Part shown: one piece after another, positions 5,224 to 8,418 of the stretch
Layout: the number at the start of each line of letters is the position of its first letter
How positions within the stretch are numbered: position 1 is the first letter of the stretch
Source of the DNA: Chloroflexota bacterium
Lineage (GTDB): Bacteria > Chloroflexota > Dehalococcoidia > DSTF01 > RBG-16-68-14
Assembly: GCA_022561355.1 (NCBI GenBank)
Contig: JADFRJ010000094.1
Span: 1 to 8,418, forward strand
Direction: 5' to 3'
Length of the DNA stretch: 8,418 nucleotides
The notes under the pieces: generated by a model
Told to the model about the DNA's origin: nothing
Seen by the model: only the letters and a program-made list of their open reading frames with translations
Database searches by the model: none
Position numbers and translations under genes: made by a program

Positions 5224-6575
5224 TGAGCCGCAACGTTCAGCGTCCGTCACGACTCCGAGGCACCATCCGCGTGCCGGGCGACAAGTCGATCTCACATCGG
5301 ACAGCCCTGCTCGGCGCGCTCGCCGAGGGCACCACGCACGTACACCGCTTCCTCGCCTCTGACGACTGCCTCGCAACGCTCGACGCAATGCGGGCCCTCG
5401 GCGTCAACTGGCGCCTGCAAGAGGAGGCGCCCGGCATCGCGACCCTTGAGATCGACGGCGTTGGGCTGCATGGCCTGACCGAGCCCGGCAACGTCATCGA
5501 CGTGCGCAACTCCGGCACGACAGGCCGGCTGCTGGCCGGCATCCTCGCCGGCCAGCCGTTTCACTCCGTGCTCACCGGCGACGAGATGCTTCGTGCGCGG
5601 CCGTTCGGACGCGTCGTAACACCGTTGAGCCAAATGGGTGCGCGGCTCTCGGGCCGCCAGAACGATTCGCTTCTGCCCCTGTCGATCAGCGGCGGCTCCC
5701 TCCGTGGCATCCGCTATCGACTGCCTGTGGCCAGTGCGCAGGTGAAGTCGGCCGTGCTGCTCGCGGGCCTGTTCGCCGAAGGAGAGACGGTCGTTGAGGA
5801 GCCGCTGGCCACGCGCGACCATACCGAACGTCTGCTCCGCACGATGGGCGCCGATCTCAAACGGGAAGGGCCGGGCATCAAGCTCCAGCCGCCTGAAGGC
5901 CTCGCTCCGCTGGAGATTGAAGTGCCGGGCGACATCAGTACGGCGGCGTTCTGGCTCGTCGCCGCCGTCGCGCATCCAGACGCGGAGATCGATCTGCCCA
6001 TGGTAGGCATCAACCCCACACGCACCGGCCTGCTGGACATCCTGTCGATGATGGGCGCGGAGATAGACATCGGGGAGCAGCGTATGGTCGGCGGGGAGCC
6101 CGTCGCGGACCTCCACGTGAGGAGTTCGGCGCTGCACGGCGTAGAGATCGGCGGCGAACTCGTCCTGCGCTCCATGGATGAGCTGCCCGCCATGGCTGTA
6201 GCAGCATCGTTTGCGCAGGGACGCACTGTTGTCCGCGACGCGGAAGAGTTGCGAGTGAAGGAGACGGACCGCATCGCGGCGTTGACGTCGCAACTGCGGA
6301 AGCTGGGCGTGGCGATCGAGGAGCAGCCGGACGGCTTCATCATCGAGGGCGGCGGCGCTCTAAGGAGCGGCGGCGCTCTAAGGAGCGGCGGCGCTCTAAG
6401 GAGCGGCGGCTCGGTTACGGGCGCGAAGGTGAGTGGAGGCGGCGACCACCGGCTGACAATGTCGCTCGCGATCGCGGGCCTGCTCGCCGAGGGCGAGACG
6501 GTGATTGAAGACGAGGAGTCCGTCGACATCTCGTACCCGGGGTTCTGGGAGGAGTTCGGCGGCCTAGTTAGCTAG
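5223..6575 (+). CDS. aroA: 3-phosphoshikimate 1-carboxyvinyltransferase (EPSP synthase)
   Basis: The enzyme joins phosphoenolpyruvate and shikimate-3-phosphate, the sixth step of the shikimate pathway. The 450 residues contain PGDKSISHR (18-26), NSGTTGRL (96-103), GDEMLRARPFGR (119-130), SAQVKSA (171-177), PGDIST (235-240), the catalytic-aspartate segment MDELP (318-322), KETDR (346-350) and GDHR (407-410). PGDKSISHR resembles the class II (Bacillus-like) form more than the E. coli form. Gly98 in NSGTT keeps the residue usual in enzymes sensitive to glyphosate, though this does not settle sensitivity. An extra Gly-rich segment of three GGALRS units (377-394) sits between the strand ending GFIIEGG and the VTGAKV strand before GDHR, making the protein somewhat longer than usual. 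The GTG start overlaps the tyrA stop, with GGGAAGAG upstream (5212-5219). Confidence 0.95.
   Translation: MSRNVQRPSRLRGTIRVPGDKSISHRTALLGALAEGTTHVHRFLASDDCLATLDAMRALGVNWRLQEEAPGIATLEIDGVGLHGLTEPGNVIDVRNSGTTGRLLAGILAGQPFHSVLTGDEMLRARPFGRVVTPLSQMGARLSGRQNDSLLPLSISGGSLRGIRYRLPVASAQVKSAVLLAGLFAEGETVVEEPLATRDHTERLLRTMGADLKREGPGIKLQPPEGLAPLEIEVPGDISTAAFWLVAAVAHPDAEIDLPMVGINPTRTGLLDILSMMGAEIDIGEQRMVGGEPVADLHVRSSALHGVEIGGELVLRSMDELPAMAVAASFAQGRTVVRDAEELRVKETDRIAALTSQLRKLGVAIEEQPDGFIIEGGGALRSGGALRSGGALRSGGSVTGAKVSGGGDHRLTMSLAIAGLLAEGETVIEDEESVDISYPGFWEEFGGLVS
6351..6410 (+). repeat. Three 18-base in-frame tandem repeats within aroA
   Basis: GGCGGCGCTCTAAGGAGC occurs three times without mismatch (6351-6368, 6369-6386, 6387-6404), followed by a six-base start of a fourth unit (6405-6410). 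Each unit is six codons, GGALRS, so copy-number change would not break the frame. Each unit also contains CGCTC-TAAG-GAGCG, a five-base inverted repeat around a four-base loop, which could promote slippage. Confidence 0.95.
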
Positions 6576-6601
6576 CCAAGAGAGAGGCAAGGAGGGAGAC
6601 C

Positions 6602-6868
6602 ATGCCGGCAGAACTAATCCACATCGGGTTCGGAAATTACATCTCGGCTAACCATATGATCGGCGTGGCGTCACCCAATTCGGCGCCGATCAAACGTCTG
6701 ATCCACGAAGGCCGTGGCAAGGGCGTCACGCTGGACATGACAAGCGGCCGCCGGACCAAGGCCGTGATCTTCATGGAGAGCGGCGCCGTCGTGCTCGCGG
6801 CGATCACGCCGGAAACGATCGAAGGCCGCGTCCGGACGCAGCTGCACGGAGCTGAGGAGGGTGAGTAA
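6602..6868 (+). CDS. remA: RemA / DUF370 family regulatory protein
   Basis: This 88-residue protein matches the DUF370 family in its whole length: an opening ELIHIGFGNYISA, then SAPIKRLI, then GVTLDMTSGRRTKAVI, then VVLAAITPETIEGR. In Bacillus subtilis the family member RemA is a DNA-binding activator of biofilm-matrix and osmoprotection genes. In other phyla the role is largely unproven, so regulation is inference here. The Arg residues of SGRRTK and IKRLIHEGRGK would suit DNA contact. The start at 6602 has a strong AAGGAGGG five bases upstream (6589-6596). It lies 26 bases after aroA, and its end overlaps gmk by eight bases. Adjacency to gmk is the classic arrangement seen in Firmicutes, which supports the assignment. 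Confidence 0.88.
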   Translation: MPAELIHIGFGNYISANHMIGVASPNSAPIKRLIHEGRGKGVTLDMTSGRRTKAVIFMESGAVVLAAITPETIEGRVRTQLHGAEEGE

Positions 6869-7484
6869 CACGAGCTCAAGCGCTACCAACGGTGGCCCGC
6901 TGCTCGTTGTGATTTCAGGCCCCTCATCTGCGGGCAAAGACAGCGTGCTGGGCTGCTTGCGAGAGCGGCACTATCCGGCCCACTTCACCGTTACGGCGAC
7001 CACGCGCCCCAAGCGTGAAGTGCGGCCGGAAGATCACGCGTTCCTGAAGTTCCTCACCGACAGTGAGTTTGAAGACCTCCTCCGGAACGACGGCCTGCTG
7101 GAACACGCGGAGGTCTACGGCTACCACTACGGCGTCCCCAAGGCGCCCCTACGCGAGGCGATCGAAAGCGGCAAGGACGTCATCATGCGCGTCGACGTTC
7201 AGGGCGCGGAGACGATCAAGAAGCTCGTGCCGGCCACTGTGCTGATATTTCTGACGCTGCCTTCCATCGATGAGATAGAAGCCAGGATTCGATCGCGCGG
7301 CCGGGACGATGAAGAGACGGTCCAGCGGCGGCTCAAGGCCGCCGTTCGTGAGCTGGACGAGCTGCCGAAGTTTGACTACGCGGTCGTCAACGAACGCGAT
7401 CGCCTGGACAAAACGGTCGACAAAGTCGAGGCGATCCTGCTCGCGGAGCACTGCCGCGTGGGGCGCGCTCAGGTCTCGCTCTAG
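6861..7484 (+). CDS. gmk: Guanylate kinase
   Basis: The enzyme phosphorylates GMP to GDP with ATP, supplying guanine nucleotides. The 207 residues show a P-loop GPSSAGKDS (20-28), the GMP-site arginines in TTRPKR (Arg49, Arg52), LLEHAEVYGYHYGVP (79-93, Glu81 and Tyr90), VDVQGAETIKKL (111-122) and the lid arginines RSRGR (144-148). The stretch after TTRPKR lacks the usual Gly-Glu spacing: two residues are missing, and the Tyr normally found in the DYxF motif appears as His59 (EDHAF). This may weaken or alter GMP contact. The start is GTG at 6861, overlapping remA. AGGAGG (6855-6860) ends immediately before it, so spacing is very short unless an upstream part of the motif is used. No better in-frame start lies before the P-loop. 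It is followed four bases later by thrB. Confidence 0.92.
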   Translation: MSNTSSSATNGGPLLVVISGPSSAGKDSVLGCLRERHYPAHFTVTATTRPKREVRPEDHAFLKFLTDSEFEDLLRNDGLLEHAEVYGYHYGVPKAPLREAIESGKDVIMRVDVQGAETIKKLVPATVLIFLTLPSIDEIEARIRSRGRDDEETVQRRLKAAVRELDELPKFDYAVVNERDRLDKTVDKVEAILLAEHCRVGRAQVSL

Positions 7485-7488
7485 TATC

Positions 7489-8373
7489 GTGGCTACTGTT
7501 CGTGTGCCTGCCACCAGCGCGAATCTCGGCTCGGGGTTCGATGCCCTGGGCCTCGCGTTAGCTCTCTCCGCGGACGTCTCCGTCTCGCTCGCACCTCATG
7601 AGGGAAACGGTCATTCGCTCGCCCCAATGGTGGCCACAGCCGCGCGTGCCACCTATCGAAAGGCGGGACAGCCGGAGCCCGCCGAGCTGCGCGTCACGTG
7701 GAAGGACACGGACCCTGAACGGCCGATCCCGATCGCCCGCGGCCTCGGCGCCAGCGCCGCCGCTCGCGCGGCCGGCATCGTCGCCGCGAACGCCCTCATG
7801 GGCAAGCCGCTCACCGACGACCAGCTCCTGAGCGTTGGCGCGGAGCTGGAGGGCCACGCAGACAACATTGCGCCCGCGCTCTTCGGTGGCATGCAGATTA
7901 CGGTCCGCGACGATGACACGTGGCTCCACCTCCGCGTGCCGCTCGCCAGCGGCCTCAAGATCGTCCTGTTCGTTCCAGACCTGGAGATGCCGACGCGAGA
8001 GAGCCGGGCTAGACTGCCCCAGCGCTTGTCTCGGGAGGACGCCGTCTTCAACGTCGGCCGAGCCGCGTTGCTCGTTGCCGCGCTGGGGCAAGGAGCGTGG
8101 GAACTGTTAGACGCCGCCACGCAGGACCGGCTCCACCAGAGCGCCCGCGCCGAACTATTTCCGGCGCTGGACGACATCATCGACGCGGCTAGAGACGGCG
8201 GGGCGCACGGGGCGTACCTCTCCGGCGCGGGATCCGCGATCGCGGCGTTCGCGACCGAGGGCGAAGAGCGTGTGGCGCGCTTGATGCAGCAGGCCGCTGT
8301 CGCTCGCGGCTTTAGCGGCCGCTCGTTGATCACGGAGCCGAGTGCGGCTGGCGCGGAACTGTTAGACAGCTAG
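7489..8373 (+). CDS. thrB: Homoserine kinase
   Basis: The enzyme phosphorylates homoserine to O-phosphohomoserine for threonine synthesis. The 294 residues carry the GHMP-kinase signatures: PATSANLGSGFDALG (7-21), the ATP loop PIARGLGASAAA (81-92), EGHADNIAPALFGG (121-134) and the C-terminal LSGAGSAIAAF (244-254). The ATP loop reads GLGAS where GLGSS is more usual, a mild variation; the second Ser is kept. The start is GTG at 7489, chosen because homology begins at MATVRVPATSANLG; it lies four bases after the gmk stop. Frames reaching back to 7309 would run inside gmk. No good ribosome binding site is seen, so reinitiation after gmk is likely. No threonine synthase or homoserine dehydrogenase gene is in the window. 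The 45 bases after the stop contain no clear terminator. Confidence 0.93.
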   Translation: MATVRVPATSANLGSGFDALGLALALSADVSVSLAPHEGNGHSLAPMVATAARATYRKAGQPEPAELRVTWKDTDPERPIPIARGLGASAAARAAGIVAANALMGKPLTDDQLLSVGAELEGHADNIAPALFGGMQITVRDDDTWLHLRVPLASGLKIVLFVPDLEMPTRESRARLPQRLSREDAVFNVGRAALLVAALGQGAWELLDAATQDRLHQSARAELFPALDDIIDAARDGGAHGAYLSGAGSAIAAFATEGEERVARLMQQAAVARGFSGRSLITEPSAAGAELLDS

Positions 8374-8418
8374 CAGGGCTATTCTTGAGGCGTTAGTACC
8401 ACGACTTGGATAGTGCGC

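Noticed and set aside
5292..6293. Long minus-strand frames opposite aroA (also 5714-6529)
   Set aside because: Shadow frames in GC-rich coding DNA; the plus strand holds a complete EPSP synthase with all motifs.
6351..6410. CRISPR-like or mobile repeat array
   Set aside because: Three contiguous 18-base units without spacers, inside and in frame with aroA; a coding microduplication is the simpler reading.
7309..7488. Extended start for the thrB frame inside gmk
   Set aside because: The added residues are Ser/Arg-rich out-of-frame gmk sequence; homoserine kinase homology begins at 7489.

Overview
The window does not read as one continuous genome segment. It looks like three pieces of different origin joined end to end, judged from base composition, codon style and two genes that are both cut at the same point.

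Piece A (about 1-1320, moderate to low GC) is a compact run of tightly spaced small genes: the end of a CxxC zinc-ribbon-like protein, a 52-residue protein with two CxxC pairs, a small lipoprotein, a single-stranded DNA-binding protein (SSB) of proteobacterial type with the acidic tip ending in DIPF, and a 48-residue lysine-rich protein. Tiny overlapping genes around an accessory ssb suggest a phage, plasmid or integrative element of a proteobacterium. No integrase, capsid, replication or conjugation gene is visible to say which.

Piece B (somewhere after 1320 to about 1984, AT-rich) carries only the ATPase core of a MutS2 protein. Its style recalls Bacteroidota/Ignavibacteria-like bacteria. 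Both ends of the gene are missing.

Piece C (about 1964-8418, clearly GC-rich) is ordinary bacterial chromosome. On the minus strand is the N-terminal half of uvrC, cut at the junction with MutS2. Divergent from it is a probable operon: M50 membrane metalloprotease, HD-domain protein, tyrA, aroA, remA-like DUF370, gmk and thrB. Most of these genes overlap or abut. The DUF370-gmk pairing and the M50 and HD family types fit Chloroflexota (Dehalococcoidia-like); this is inference from protein style only. tyrA and aroA serve aromatic amino acid synthesis, thrB serves threonine synthesis, and gmk serves nucleotide supply.

The MutS2/UvrC boundary is the clearest structural signal. A stretch of about 20 bases reads as good MutS2 on the plus strand and good UvrC on the minus strand, and each gene is missing everything beyond it. 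This is the signature of an assembly or amplification chimera at a shared short word. I found no evidence for a new biological system. The most unusual native feature is a threefold 18-base in-frame repeat inside aroA. There is no gene-free stretch longer than 300 bases.
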